A DNA stretch of 52,152 nucleotides. Source: Acinetobacter sp. ANC 4169. Its GTDB lineage: Bacteria; Pseudomonadota; Gammaproteobacteria; Pseudomonadales; Moraxellaceae. Shown here piece after piece: positions 36,061 to 45,474 of the stretch. The position numbers and the translations under genes were made by a program. How positions within the stretch are numbered: the stretch's first letter is position 1; the number at the start of each line of letters is the position of its first letter. The notes beneath the pieces are model-generated. The model saw only the letters and a list, made by a program, of their open reading frames with translations, was not told the origin of the DNA and searched no databases. The DNA lies in the NCBI RefSeq assembly GCF_002135355.1, contig NZ_NEGE01000019.1, positions 1 to 52,152 of the forward strand, in the 5' to 3' direction.

Positions 36061-36831
36061 ATGCAAATTTACTTGGCGAGAAATAATCAACAAGCCGGTC
36101 CCTACACTCTGGAGCAACTGAACCAGATGCTTGCCAGTCAACAAGTACTGCTTACAGACTTGGCCTGGCATCAAGGTATGACCGAATGGAAGGCTTTAGG
36201 TGAATTAACCCAAGGGAAACTTGTATATCAACCTGAGGGCTATACTGCACCTCTATCCTTTCCCGAACAAAGCCCTGTACAGAATTCAGCTATTCGTAAA
36301 GTTCAGGTTGAAAAAAAAGCCTCTGCCCAACAGGAACTTGCTTCAATTCCAACCCGTATATTGGCAAAAATTATCGATTTACTGCTTTGGTTACCTGCAG
36401 CAGCAATTCCTTCATTTTTTTTAAAACCTGAACAATTCAATCAGCTATCCGAGATTCAGCAAAAAATGCAAGCGGCTCAGAGCTCAACTCAAGCTGTTCA
36501 ATTGCAACAGGAACTATTTAGCCTTATTCCAGCAGAAGCATGGCAAGCCATGTTGGTTTACATCATTATTATGCTGGGTATACAGGCATTTATGCTGGCG
36601 AAATCAGGCCAAAGTATCGGCAAAAAACTGACTAAAATTAAAATTGTCGATGCCGACAGTGGCGAAAAAGTGAGCCTGATGCGTGCTTTCACTCTACGCA
36701 GCTTTATCTTTATTGTTTTAAATTTGCTCTTTATGCCATTTATTACAATTATTGATCATGTTTTCGCTCTCACTGAAAAGCGTCAGACCTTACATGATAA
36801 ATTAGCAAAAACCAAAGTGGTTAAACAATAA
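36061..36831 (+). CDS. GYF_2 and RDD domain membrane protein
   Basis: The 256-aa protein begins with a GYF_2-type domain (about 1-60; GPYTLEQLNQMLASQQVLLTDLAWHQGMTEW) and ends in an RDD domain (about 95-250) with three membrane segments, the R in TRILAKIIDLLLW and a GKKLTKIKIVDADSGEK loop. RDD proteins are often transporters or regulators of unknown cargo. The domain pairing occurs in Acinetobacter and other bacteria. It is monocistronic with a terminator at 36842. Confidence 0.85.
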   Translation: MQIYLARNNQQAGPYTLEQLNQMLASQQVLLTDLAWHQGMTEWKALGELTQGKLVYQPEGYTAPLSFPEQSPVQNSAIRKVQVEKKASAQQELASIPTRILAKIIDLLLWLPAAAIPSFFLKPEQFNQLSEIQQKMQAAQSSTQAVQLQQELFSLIPAEAWQAMLVYIIIMLGIQAFMLAKSGQSIGKKLTKIKIVDADSGEKVSLMRAFTLRSFIFIVLNLLFMPFITIIDHVFALTEKRQTLHDKLAKTKVVKQ

Positions 36832-36841
36832 CCATTTAATT

Positions 36842-36872
36842 AAACAGGGATTGTTTTTACATCCCTGTTTTT
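36842..36872 (+). terminator. Terminator after the RDD gene
   Basis: AAACAGGGAT/ATCCCTGTTT stem with a 9-nt loop and T-run. Confidence 0.85.
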
Positions 36873-37019
36873 CCCCAGAATATTGATATTAAAATAAAAT
36901 TCATATAATAAAAGTTCAATTCCGAGTAAAAAAATCAGTTTTTATAACAGGTATTTAAAGCCATTTTACATATAGCTTAGTTGCTCGATATGAGGCATAA
37001 TGCCCTACAACGTAGCGGT

Positions 37020-37090
37020 GTCTCATGATTGGGAAGGATTTTCTATGCTTGGATTTTCCAAGTGAAAATAAACATTTCCAATCATGCGAC
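37020..37090. promoter_or_regulatory. Long imperfect palindrome in the cyoA leader
   Basis: CATGATTGG (37024-37032) pairs with CCAATCATG (37078-37086). Pairing continues outward as GTC/GAC after one mismatch and inward for further bases, enclosing an inner hairpin CTTGG/CCAAG (37048-37062). It ends 58 bp before the cyoA ATG. It lacks a T-run, so it is not a standard terminator. It may be a leader structure or an operator for oxygen- or metal-responsive control. Confidence 0.5.
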
Positions 37091-37148
37091 ACTTTAATCG
37101 CTATCCCATATTAAATTAGGGAATGGGACTCTTCACCGAGGTTGTAAA

Positions 37149-38213
37149 ATGAGACAAACGATTTTAGCTGTATTGTCTTTATCTGCGATCGCTGCACTCT
37201 TGACTGGGTGTGGTGGTGATATGGTACTTCTAAACTCAAAAGGTCCAGTAGCAGAAGGTCAAAGTGGCCTGATGATGGCTGCGATCTACTTAATGCTTTT
37301 GGTGGTAATTCCATCAGCAATTATGGCATTGTGGTTTGGTTGGAAATATCGCGCGTCAAATAAAGATGCAGACTATAAACCTACATGGGCACACTCTACT
37401 GCAATTGAGATTGTAGTTTGGGGTATTCCTGTCATTATTATTGGTATTTTAGCTTGGTTAACTTGGTGGGGTTCCCACAAGTATGACCCATACCGTCCGC
37501 TAGAATCAGATAAAGCCCCTTTAACTGTTCAGGTTATTGCTGAACAATTCAAATGGATCTTTATCTATCCAGAACAAAACATTGCGACTGTAAACGAAAT
37601 ACGTTTCCCAGAGAAAACTCCGGTAACATTCCGTATTACTTCTAACTTCACGATGAACTCGTTCTTCATCCCTGCGTTAGGTGGTCAGATTTATGCAATG
37701 GCGGGCATGCAAACTCACTTGAACTTGTTAGCAAATGAAACTAGCCCAGCCGAAGGCTACCGCGGTTTCTCTTCTAACTATTCAGGTTATGGCTTCTCGC
37801 AAATGCGTTTCCGTGCTCACTCTGTGACTGATGCTCAGTTCGCTGAATGGGTAGCTGCAGTTAAAGCAGGTAATGGTGCTTCAGTAAACCCTCAAGCAAT
37901 TCAAAAAACTGTTTTAGACAAAGCTGAATTCAAAACCTTACGTGACGGCAACCGTTCTAAGCATCAGATCGAAGCAATGATTGCGAATGCCCAAACTCCT
38001 GAAGAAAAGGCTGCTGCTGAAGCATTGAAGCCTTATCCAACTAAGCCACACCCTGTGACTTATTACTCTTCAGTAGAGCCTAAATTGTTCGAATCTGTGA
38101 TTAACAACTACATGAGCAACTACCACGGTGCTGATCATTCAGCGTCTGCGGGTCACGAAGCTGCTGCTTCTGAAGCTCATGCCAATGTTGAACATGCGAC
38201 TGCAGGGGAATAA
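37149..38213 (+). CDS. cyoA: Cytochrome o ubiquinol oxidase subunit II
   Basis: The 354-aa lipoprotein subunit of the bo3-type quinol oxidase. The signal ends in LLTGCGGD with the lipidated Cys at residue 21. Two membrane helices follow, then a periplasmic cupredoxin domain that lacks the CuA ligands, as expected for a quinol rather than cytochrome c oxidase. A His/Ala-rich C-terminal extension ends the protein. First gene of cyoABCDE; cyoB starts 3 bp after its stop. AAC CGAGG-type ribosome site upstream is weak to moderate. Confidence 0.95.
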   Translation: MRQTILAVLSLSAIAALLTGCGGDMVLLNSKGPVAEGQSGLMMAAIYLMLLVVIPSAIMALWFGWKYRASNKDADYKPTWAHSTAIEIVVWGIPVIIIGILAWLTWWGSHKYDPYRPLESDKAPLTVQVIAEQFKWIFIYPEQNIATVNEIRFPEKTPVTFRITSNFTMNSFFIPALGGQIYAMAGMQTHLNLLANETSPAEGYRGFSSNYSGYGFSQMRFRAHSVTDAQFAEWVAAVKAGNGASVNPQAIQKTVLDKAEFKTLRDGNRSKHQIEAMIANAQTPEEKAAAEALKPYPTKPHPVTYYSSVEPKLFESVINNYMSNYHGADHSASAGHEAAASEAHANVEHATAGE

Positions 38214-38216
38214 GAC

Positions 38217-40205
38217 ATGAGCTTATTAGGTAAGTTAGGTCCTGATGCAATTCCACACGATCCAATCGTGTTGGTTACTGTTGCACTGATGATCCTAGGC
38301 GGTATTGCAGCTGTTGCAGGTATCACCTATTTCAAAAAATGGAACTACTTGTGGACTGAATGGTTCACATCTGTAGACCATAAAAAAATTGGTATCATGT
38401 ATATCCTTGTATCCATTGTCATGCTTGTGCGTGGCTTTGCCGATGCGATCATGATGCGTCTTCAACAGTTCCTTGCAAAAGGTGGCGGTGAAGGTTATTT
38501 ACACCCGGAACATTACGATCAGATCTTTACTGCGCATGGCGTAATCATGATCTTCTTCGTGGCAATGGGTCTTGTAGTTGGTTTAATGAACGTTTCTGTA
38601 CCTCTTCAAATTGGTGCACGTGACGTAGCCTTCCCATTATTGAACTCTTTAAGCTTCTGGCTGTTTGCTGGTGCTGCGGGTCTAATGATGGCTTCTCTTG
38701 CGATTGGTGAATTTGCTGCGACTGGCTGGATGGCTTACCCTCCACTTTCAGGCATTCAATATTCTCCAGGCGTGGGTGTAGACTACTACATCTGGGCACT
38801 CCAGGTTTCAGGTCTAGGTACGCTTTTAACAGGTGTTAACTTCTTCGTTACCATCATTAAAATGCGTGCACCTGGCATGACGCTTATGGACATGCCGATT
38901 TTCACTTGGACAGCTTTAGTCACTGTTGTACTTATCATTGCTACATTCCCAGTATTAACTGCGACTCTTGCAATGTTGACACTTGACCGTTACTTCGGCT
39001 TCCACTTCTTTACAAATGACTTGGGTGGTAGCCCAATGTTGTATGTAAACTTGATTTGGACTTGGGGTCACCCAGAAGTATACATCTTGGTATTACCAGC
39101 TTTTGGTATTTACTCAGAAGTTACTGCCGTGTTCTGCCGTAAAGCATTGTTCGGTTACAAATCAATGGTGTATGCAACTGTAGCAATTGGTGTGTTATCA
39201 CTTGTTGTTTGGGTTCACCACTTCTTTACTATGGGTGCAGGTGCCAACGTTAACGCGTTCTTCGGTATCATGACCATGATCATTGCGATCCCTACTGGTG
39301 TGAAAATCTTCTCTTGGTTATTCACCATGTACAAGGGCCGCATTACCTTTACAACACCAATGCTTTGGACACTTGGCTTCCTTGTGACTTTCGGTATCGG
39401 TGGTTTAACAGGTGTATTAATGGCAGTTCCACCAGCGGACTTCCTGGTACACAACTCTTTATTCCTTATTGCTCACTTCCATAACGTAATTATTGGTGGT
39501 GTTGTATTCGCGATGTTCGCAGCAATCATTTTCTACTGGCCAAAAATGTTTGGCTGGCAGTTGAATGAAGCTTGGGGTAAAGCAGCATTCTGGTTCTGGT
39601 TCTTCGGTTTCTACTTTGCGTTCATGCCACTTTATATCCTTGGTTTCATGGGTATGACTCGTCGTCTGAATACATTTGATAACCCAGAATGGGATCCGTA
39701 TGTAAACATTGCAATGTTTGGTGCTGTTCTTATCGCGCTTGGTATTGCATCTTTCGTTATGCAAATCGTGGTTGGTTTCTTACAACGCGAAAAAGGTATG
39801 GACGTAACTGGCGACATCTGGGATGGCCGTACTCTAGAATGGGCGACTTCATCTCCTGCTCCGTTCTATAACTTTGCTTATATTCCAAAGATCAATGGTA
39901 TTGATACTTTCTGGACTGACAAAGAAAACGGTATTGCATACGCTAAACCAACTAAATATGAAGACATTCATATGCCAACAAACCGTGCGGCTGGTTTCGT
40001 TATTGCAATGTTTATTACAGTAATGGGCTTCGCATTAATCTGGCACATCTGGTGGCTAGTAGTCGTTACTTTCGTATCAGCAATCATCAGCTTCATCGTG
40101 TCTTCTTTCACTAAGAAAGTGGATTACTATGTACCTGCTGCTGAAGTTGAACGTATCGAAAACGAACGTTATGCGCAACTTGAAAAACACTTGAAGAAGG
40201 ACTAA
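38217..40205 (+). CDS. cyoB: Cytochrome o ubiquinol oxidase subunit I
   Basis: The 662-aa catalytic subunit with about 15 membrane helices. It carries the low-spin heme ligand His107 (AHGVIMIFF), the CuB ligand His285 with its cross-linked Tyr289 (GHPEVYIL), and the paired CuB histidines in VHHFFTMG. It pumps protons while reducing oxygen with electrons from ubiquinol. Length and sequence match the family closely; codon usage is highly biased. Confidence 0.97.
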   Translation: MSLLGKLGPDAIPHDPIVLVTVALMILGGIAAVAGITYFKKWNYLWTEWFTSVDHKKIGIMYILVSIVMLVRGFADAIMMRLQQFLAKGGGEGYLHPEHYDQIFTAHGVIMIFFVAMGLVVGLMNVSVPLQIGARDVAFPLLNSLSFWLFAGAAGLMMASLAIGEFAATGWMAYPPLSGIQYSPGVGVDYYIWALQVSGLGTLLTGVNFFVTIIKMRAPGMTLMDMPIFTWTALVTVVLIIATFPVLTATLAMLTLDRYFGFHFFTNDLGGSPMLYVNLIWTWGHPEVYILVLPAFGIYSEVTAVFCRKALFGYKSMVYATVAIGVLSLVVWVHHFFTMGAGANVNAFFGIMTMIIAIPTGVKIFSWLFTMYKGRITFTTPMLWTLGFLVTFGIGGLTGVLMAVPPADFLVHNSLFLIAHFHNVIIGGVVFAMFAAIIFYWPKMFGWQLNEAWGKAAFWFWFFGFYFAFMPLYILGFMGMTRRLNTFDNPEWDPYVNIAMFGAVLIALGIASFVMQIVVGFLQREKGMDVTGDIWDGRTLEWATSSPAPFYNFAYIPKINGIDTFWTDKENGIAYAKPTKYEDIHMPTNRAAGFVIAMFITVMGFALIWHIWWLVVVTFVSAIISFIVSSFTKKVDYYVPAAEVERIENERYAQLEKHLKKD

Positions 40206-40209
40206 GACT

Positions 40210-40830
40210 ATGGCTGAAGTACTTCATCACGATAACCACGGACACGATGAACATCATCATCACGATGATACTGACATCACTGTCTTTGGTTTCTGGTCTT
40301 ACTTGATGAGTGACTTGATCCTATTCGGTACACTCTTCATCGCGTTCGCTGTATTAAGCAGTCACGTTCCAGTTGGTACTCCAAGTGCACGAGATCTTTT
40401 TGGTGAATCTCTCGGTTTCGTATTAACTGAAACATTTGCTCTCTTGATTTCGTCTGTAACGTTCGGCTTTGCTGTTCTTGCTGCATACAAGAAAGACGTA
40501 TCTAAAGTTCTTACTTGGCTTGCAATTACTTGGGTATTTGGTGCTTGCTTCATCGGCATGGAATTATATGAGTTCAATCATTTAGTTCATGAAGGTTATG
40601 GCCCTAGCACTTCTGCGTTCCTTTCTGCGTTCTTTACGTTGGTAGGTACACACGGTATTCACGTAACTTCAGGTTTGGTGTGGATGATTATTTTGATGAT
40701 TCAAATCAAGAAATATGGTTTGACTCTTCCAAACACTCGTCGTCTTGCATGCTTAAGCTTGTTCTGGCACTTCCTTGACATCGTTTGGATCTGTGTATTC
40801 AGCGTAGTTTACTTGATGGGAGTTCTCTAA
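40210..40830 (+). CDS. cyoC: Cytochrome o ubiquinol oxidase subunit III
   Basis: A 206-aa membrane protein with five helices and a His/Asp-rich N-terminus ([15 protein letters not shown]). Subunit III stabilises the oxidase core. Its stop TAA overlaps the cyoD ATG by one base. Confidence 0.96.
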   Translation: MAEVLHHDNHGHDEHHHHDDTDITVFGFWSYLMSDLILFGTLFIAFAVLSSHVPVGTPSARDLFGESLGFVLTETFALLISSVTFGFAVLAAYKKDVSKVLTWLAITWVFGACFIGMELYEFNHLVHEGYGPSTSAFLSAFFTLVGTHGIHVTSGLVWMIILMIQIKKYGLTLPNTRRLACLSLFWHFLDIVWICVFSVVYLMGVL

Positions 40831-41156
40831 TGAGTCACGATCACAATTCAGCTGGTGCAGCGCACGGTAACTTTAAGCAATATACTGTTGGCTTTATCCT
40901 ATCTATCATCCTCACCATCATTCCTTTCGGAATGGTGATGGCGGGTGGTTTTGGCCGCGGTATCTTGATTACTGTGATTGCAATTACTGCTGTTGCTCAG
41001 ATTCTTGTACAGTTAATTTATTTCCTGCACATGAACTCTTCTTCAGAGCAACGCTGGAACGTTATTGCATTCGTATATACGATTCTGACCATTGCGATCC
41101 TTTTGGTTGGTTCTGTATGGATCATGAACTACCTTCACTACAACATGATGATCTAA
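40830..41156 (+). CDS. cyoD: Cytochrome o ubiquinol oxidase subunit IV
   Basis: The 108-aa small subunit with three membrane helices and FILSIILTIIPFGMVMAGG. A frame open further upstream to 40785 would run inside cyoC; the ATG at 40830 overlapping the cyoC stop (TAATG) is the correct start. It assists assembly of subunit I. Confidence 0.94.
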   Translation: MSHDHNSAGAAHGNFKQYTVGFILSIILTIIPFGMVMAGGFGRGILITVIAITAVAQILVQLIYFLHMNSSSEQRWNVIAFVYTILTIAILLVGSVWIMNYLHYNMMI

Positions 41157-41166
41157 ACTGGTTGTC

Positions 41167-42045
41167 ATGCTGAAAAAGTATTTATTCCTGACTAAGCCAG
41201 GAATTCTCTTTGGTAACTTCGTTACCACTTTGGGTGGCTACTTTGTAGCTGCCCAAGGTTCTGTAGATTTCCTTCTCCTGCTCCTTACCCTCTTGGGCAC
41301 ACTCTTCGTTGTTGCTTCTGGATGCGTGGTCAATAATGTTATTGATCAAGACATCGACCAAAAAATGCAGCGCACACAAAATCGTGCGATGGTTAAAAAA
41401 TCCATTTCAGAACCTGTTGCTTATGCCTATGCATTGGTACTTGGACTTATTGGTTTTAGCATTTTATGGTTTTGGGTAAATGCATACGCTTTCCTATTCG
41501 CAGTCCTTGGTTTTGTCGTATACGTTGGCTTTTACAGCTTATGGACAAAACGAACGACTATTCATCAAACAATCGTTGGTAGTATTTCTGGTGCAGCACC
41601 GCCTGTGATCGGTTATACCGCTGTCGCTCAACATTTTGATTTGGGTGCCTTACTGGTTTTCATCGGTTATGCACTTTGGCAAATGCCTCATTCATGGGCT
41701 ATTGCTGTTTATCGTTTTGACGATTACAAAAATGCAGGTGTTCCGATTCTTCCCGTAGCGCGTTCAATCTTACGCACTAAAATTGAATCGTTGATTTATG
41801 TTGTTTTATTTACCATCACCATGAATGCCCTATTTGTATATGGTTATGCAAATTGGCTTTATTTAGTGATATTAAATGCTTTATGTATTTACTGGTTATA
41901 TATTGGTGTAATTGGATTTAAAGCTGAAAATGACCAACTCTGGGCAAAACGCTTTTTCCTTTATTCTGTAATTTTAATTACAGTGATCAGTATCTGTTTT
42001 AGTTTCACAGCTACCGCACCGGCAACACAAATCGTATTTTTTTAA
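41167..42045 (+). CDS. cyoE: Protoheme IX farnesyltransferase (heme O synthase)
   Basis: The 292-aa polytopic UbiA-family prenyltransferase adds a farnesyl group to heme B, making the heme O used by subunit I. The Mg-pyrophosphate motif NNVIDQDIDQKM (56-67, with D60, D62, D64) is intact, and the second Asp-rich loop YRFDDYKNAGVP is present. Final gene of the operon, 10 bp after cyoD. Confidence 0.95.
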   Translation: MLKKYLFLTKPGILFGNFVTTLGGYFVAAQGSVDFLLLLLTLLGTLFVVASGCVVNNVIDQDIDQKMQRTQNRAMVKKSISEPVAYAYALVLGLIGFSILWFWVNAYAFLFAVLGFVVYVGFYSLWTKRTTIHQTIVGSISGAAPPVIGYTAVAQHFDLGALLVFIGYALWQMPHSWAIAVYRFDDYKNAGVPILPVARSILRTKIESLIYVVLFTITMNALFVYGYANWLYLVILNALCIYWLYIGVIGFKAENDQLWAKRFFLYSVILITVISICFSFTATAPATQIVFF

Positions 42046-42070
42046 AAGATAGAGTTACACTCTATCTTTT
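42044..42070 (+). terminator. Probable terminator after cyoE
   Basis: AAAAGATAGAGT/ACTCTATCTTTT stem with a 3-nt loop, starting within the cyoE stop codon. T-run is only four bases. Confidence 0.65.
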
Positions 42071-42231
42071 AATGAGATATTTCATCTTCTCTTCTTACGC
42101 CCTCTTTGCTATTTTTAATTTCTGTTTTTCACTTACAAACTTTAAGTAAGCCTATTACTCATAAAGCTTGTGAAAAGCAAAATTTAACATCCACCTTTTT
42201 CAGTATTTTTCCGTTTTCCTGTGCTTAAACC

Positions 42232-42260
42232 TTGTATTTAGCAAGCAAAGGCTCTAAAAT
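42232..42260 (+). promoter_or_regulatory. Candidate sigma-70 promoter of the rpsF operon
   Basis: TTGTAT (42232-42237) and TAAAAT (42255-42260) with a 17-bp spacer. Transcription would start near 42267, giving a leader of about 90 nt. Confidence 0.65.
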
Positions 42261-42283
42261 TCACGCTTCGCAAATTTATGCGA

Positions 42284-42350
42284 CACAACTTTGGTTGTGA
42301 CTCCTTGCTTCAATTCATTTAAGAGTTGGGGCTGTCCAAACCGTAAGGAG
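42284..42350 (+). promoter_or_regulatory. Structured rpsF leader that can hide its ribosome binding site
   Basis: After a CACAAC/GTTGTG hairpin (42284-42299), CTCCTTGC (42301-42308) can pair with GTAAGGAG (42343-42350), which contains the rpsF Shine-Dalgarno. Between them CAATTC/GAGTTG forms an inner hairpin and an ACCG lies just before the ribosome site. In many bacteria the S6:S18 complex represses its operon through a leader with a conserved CCG; this fits but is inferred. Confidence 0.5.
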
Positions 42351-42356
42351 CTGACA

Positions 42357-42743
42357 ATGCGTCACTACGAAATCGTACTTTTGGTACATCCAGACCAAAG
42401 CGATCAAGTTGTGGGTATGGTAGAACGTTACCTAACTCACATCAAAGAAGCTGAAGGTCAAATTCACCGTTTAGAAGATTGGGGCCGTCGTCAATTGGCT
42501 TACCCAATTAACAAAATTCACAAAGCTCACTACATTTTAATGAACGTTGAATGTGGTCAAGCTACGCTTAATGAATTAGAAGAATTGTTCCGTTATAACG
42601 ACGCAATCCTTCGTAATGTTATTATTCGTCGTGAACACGCAATCACTGAAGAGTCTTTACTTGCTAAGAGTGCTGAAGAAAAACGTGCGCGTAAAGCTCA
42701 ACGTGAAGAAGCACAACAAGCTCAAGACTCTGCTGAAGCATAA
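42357..42743 (+). CDS. rpsF: 30S ribosomal protein S6
   Basis: A 128-aa ribosomal protein beginning [14 protein letters not shown], with the family core [39 protein letters not shown] and an Ala/Gln-rich tail. AAGGAG precedes the ATG at 42357; the frame is open to 42291 but that region is leader. Followed by rpsR after 12 bp. priB, which lies between them in E. coli, is absent. Confidence 0.97.
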   Translation: MRHYEIVLLVHPDQSDQVVGMVERYLTHIKEAEGQIHRLEDWGRRQLAYPINKIHKAHYILMNVECGQATLNELEELFRYNDAILRNVIIRREHAITEESLLAKSAEEKRARKAQREEAQQAQDSAEA

Positions 42744-42755
42744 GGAGAACATTAC

Positions 42756-42983
42756 ATGGCACGTTTTTACCGTCGTCGCAAGTTCTGCCGCTTTACAGCT
42801 GAGAACGTTACGTACATCGACTACAAAGATATCGATACTTTAAAACAGTACATCACTGAAAACGGCAAGATTGTTCCTAGCCGTATTACAGGTACTAAAG
42901 CTCGTTACCAACGTCAATTAGCGCTTGCTATTAAACAAGCTCGCTACTTAGCGTTGATCCCTTACACTGACAATCATAAGTGA
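42756..42983 (+). CDS. rpsR: 30S ribosomal protein S18
   Basis: A 75-aa basic protein, [18 protein letters not shown] to YTDNHK, matching S18 in length and motif ([32 protein letters not shown]). It partners S6 in the small subunit platform. AAGGAG lies 8 bp upstream. Confidence 0.98.
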   Translation: MARFYRRRKFCRFTAENVTYIDYKDIDTLKQYITENGKIVPSRITGTKARYQRQLALAIKQARYLALIPYTDNHK

Positions 42984-42992
42984 GGTTGAGCT

Positions 42993-43439
42993 GTGGATAT
43001 TATCTTATTACAACGCATTAAAAACCTTGGTAAATTAGGCGATAAAGTATCAGTTAAAGCTGGTTACGGCCGTAACTTCCTTATCCCTCAAGGTAAAGCA
43101 GTTGCAGCGACTGAAGCTAACACTGCTGCTTTTGAAGCTCGTCGTGCTGAACTTGAGAAAGCTGAAGCTGACGTTTTAGCTGCTGCTCAAGCACGTGCTG
43201 ACCAATTGAACGAAGTTAACATCGTAATCACTGCTAAAGCTGGTGACGAAGGTAAACTATTCGGTTCTATCGGTACTCGTGACATCGCAGACGCTTTAAC
43301 TAATGCTGGTCTTACTGTAGACCGTGCAGAAGTTCGTTTACCAAACGGTGCGCTTCGTAACACTGGTGAATTCAACATCGCAATCCAATTGCATCATGAT
43401 GTTGTTGCTGAAGTTCTCGTTACTATCGTATCTGAGTAA
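42993..43439 (+). CDS. rplI: 50S ribosomal protein L9
   Basis: A 148-aa protein with [36 protein letters not shown], the L9 N-terminal domain, a long connecting helix and the C-terminal RNA-binding domain. The start is GTG at 42993, 9 bp after the rpsR stop, with GAGG upstream. Terminates the rpsF-rpsR-rplI unit. Confidence 0.97.
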   Translation: MDIILLQRIKNLGKLGDKVSVKAGYGRNFLIPQGKAVAATEANTAAFEARRAELEKAEADVLAAAQARADQLNEVNIVITAKAGDEGKLFGSIGTRDIADALTNAGLTVDRAEVRLPNGALRNTGEFNIAIQLHHDVVAEVLVTIVSE

Positions 43440-43450
43440 TTTCTTGCAAG

Positions 43451-43482
43451 AAAAAGAGCATGCTTTTGCATGCTCTTTTTTT
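43451..43482 (+). terminator. Terminator after rplI
   Basis: GAGCATGC/GCATGCTC stem with a TTTT loop, A-run before and seven T after. Confidence 0.94.
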
Positions 43483-43696
43483 ATCTCTGAAAATAGTCAA
43501 AATAGTTGAATCAGCTTAGTTAGCCCTTGTTCACTTCACTTATTTTGACTATTTTTAAACACTTCAATAAATGAAATTTTCGATTCGCATTTTTTTTAAG
43601 AGCGCGTATCATCTGCTTATACGAAGAGAATACCTTTTTGTTCTTCGTCACTTTTTCTAAATTATTCATTTATTGCATTTAAAATTAGGGTTTTAT

Positions 43697-45142
43697 ATGT
43701 CACAGGCGAATGCCAACGCGATGCTTAACTCAGCTAAAGTCGATAATAAAGCAAGCGAGTCGGGCCAACTCAAAGAGTTTCGTACCCCTCCGCATAACTT
43801 GGCGATTGAACAGGCCGTTCTTGCCGCACTTATGACGGTAGCCGAATCTTTTGAGCAAGTCGGTGATGTATTAAGTGAAAATGATTTCTATGCCACACGG
43901 CATAAATATATTTTTCGTGCCATTGAAAAATTAGCCCAGGAAAATTCCCCTTATGACGCAGTCCTGGTCAATGACTGGCTGATCAAACAAAATCTTCTAG
44001 AGGCTGTAGGCGGTGAAGAATATTTAATGCAATTGATGGCAGATTCCCCTTCCAGTTTTTATAACCTGGAAACCTATGCCAATAAAATTAAAGAATTTTC
44101 AACCTTACGCAGCATGATTAAAGTCAGCTCTGAAATTCTACAAAATGCCTATGACACCAAAGGCCGCAGTGTCAGTGAAATTTTAGACCTGGCTGAAACC
44201 AATATTTTTTCGATTGCCGAACAGCATAATAACAATGCCAAAGCTCAAGGCCCAAAACCGATCAATGCTGTAGTCGCCGATGTTTTTGACAAGTTAAATG
44301 AACTTTCGCAAATGGAAGGCAATATTACCGGTTTAACTTCAGGCTTTCTGGAACTTGATAATAAAACTTCAGGCATGCAAGCGGGTGATTTAATCATTGT
44401 TGCGGCCCGTCCATCTATGGGTAAAACCACCTTCGCCATGAATCTGGTGGAAAGTGTGCTGTTTAATTGCGATTTGCCTGCTTTGGTTTTTTCCATGGAG
44501 ATGCCCGCAGATTCGATTGCCATGCGTTTGATTTCTGCTTACGGTAAAGTGCATCAGGGCCATTTACGTGCCGGTAAACTGGATGGCGATGAATGGTCTA
44601 AAGTAACAGGCACCATTTTACAACTGCAGGAAAAAAATCTGTACATCGATGATTCTTCTGCCCTGCCTCCGACGGAATTACGTGCACGTGCACGTCGTAT
44701 TGCCAAACAGCATGGCGGGAAAATTGGCTGCATTATGGTCGATTATTTGCAGCTGATGAAAGTACCCGGTATGGGTGATAACCGTGTAGGTGAGATTTCA
44801 GAAATTTCACGAAGCTTAAAAGCCTTGGCTAAAGAAATGCAATGTCCCGTGATTGCACTTTCCCAGCTTAACCGCTCGCTGGAGAACCGTCCAAATAAAC
44901 GTCCGGTGATGTCCGACTTACGTGAATCCGGTGCGATCGAGCAGGATGCCGATTTAATTATGTTTATTTACCGTGATGAGGTTTATAACAAGGAATCCAA
45001 AGAAGCCGGTACTGCTGAAATTATTATCGGTAAGCAGCGTAACGGTCCTATTGGTACGGTACGTCTGGCTTTTGAAGGCCAATATACACGTTTTAGTAAT
45101 CTTTCACCTGAGTTCTACGCCCAGTATGATGATGAAGAATAA
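43697..45142 (+). CDS. dnaB: Replicative DNA helicase DnaB
   Basis: The 481-aa hexameric helicase that unwinds DNA at the fork. An N-terminal DnaB helical domain (about 30-135) is followed by the RecA-like motor with Walker A ARPSMGKTT near 240, Walker B IMVDYLQLM, and the SDLRESGAIEQDAD and KQRNGPIGTV motifs. No intein is present. The ATG at 43697 has AGGG upstream; the frame opens eight codons earlier at 43673 without a ribosome site. Confidence 0.96.
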   Translation: MSQANANAMLNSAKVDNKASESGQLKEFRTPPHNLAIEQAVLAALMTVAESFEQVGDVLSENDFYATRHKYIFRAIEKLAQENSPYDAVLVNDWLIKQNLLEAVGGEEYLMQLMADSPSSFYNLETYANKIKEFSTLRSMIKVSSEILQNAYDTKGRSVSEILDLAETNIFSIAEQHNNNAKAQGPKPINAVVADVFDKLNELSQMEGNITGLTSGFLELDNKTSGMQAGDLIIVAARPSMGKTTFAMNLVESVLFNCDLPALVFSMEMPADSIAMRLISAYGKVHQGHLRAGKLDGDEWSKVTGTILQLQEKNLYIDDSSALPPTELRARARRIAKQHGGKIGCIMVDYLQLMKVPGMGDNRVGEISEISRSLKALAKEMQCPVIALSQLNRSLENRPNKRPVMSDLRESGAIEQDADLIMFIYRDEVYNKESKEAGTAEIIIGKQRNGPIGTVRLAFEGQYTRFSNLSPEFYAQYDDEE

Positions 45143-45145
45143 GCC

Positions 45146-45176
45146 AAAAAAACGAGGTTCAAGCCTCGTTTTTTTA
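45146..45176 (+). terminator. Terminator after dnaB
   Basis: AAAAACGAGG/CCTCGTTTTT stem with a 6-nt loop and T-run. Confidence 0.93.
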
Positions 45177-45474
45177 CTATTTGTCCTGTTTTTAGAAATA
45201 ATATCTTAGCCTCATTTTTCTTGTTCTATTGCTTTAATTTATCATTGTTCAATATTACATAATATTTTTCTGTTTAAAATTTGGTGAAAAATACACTTTA
45301 ACTTAGTGTTTATTTTCAATCAGAGGACTACAATATCACTCTCCATTTTGCTTAAGTTCCTCATTTTCGATACTGAGATCACAAGCATATCTATAATATT
45401 CTTACGTAGCTTATAAGCGATTTGATCCAACGAATTGCTGTAATGTTTCATTGTAACCCCAAGGAGTAACTAGG

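Noticed and set aside
40785..40829. Longer cyoD beginning inside cyoC
   Set aside because: The 15 extra residues are not oxidase-like, and the TAATG overlap at 40828-40832 gives the standard start.
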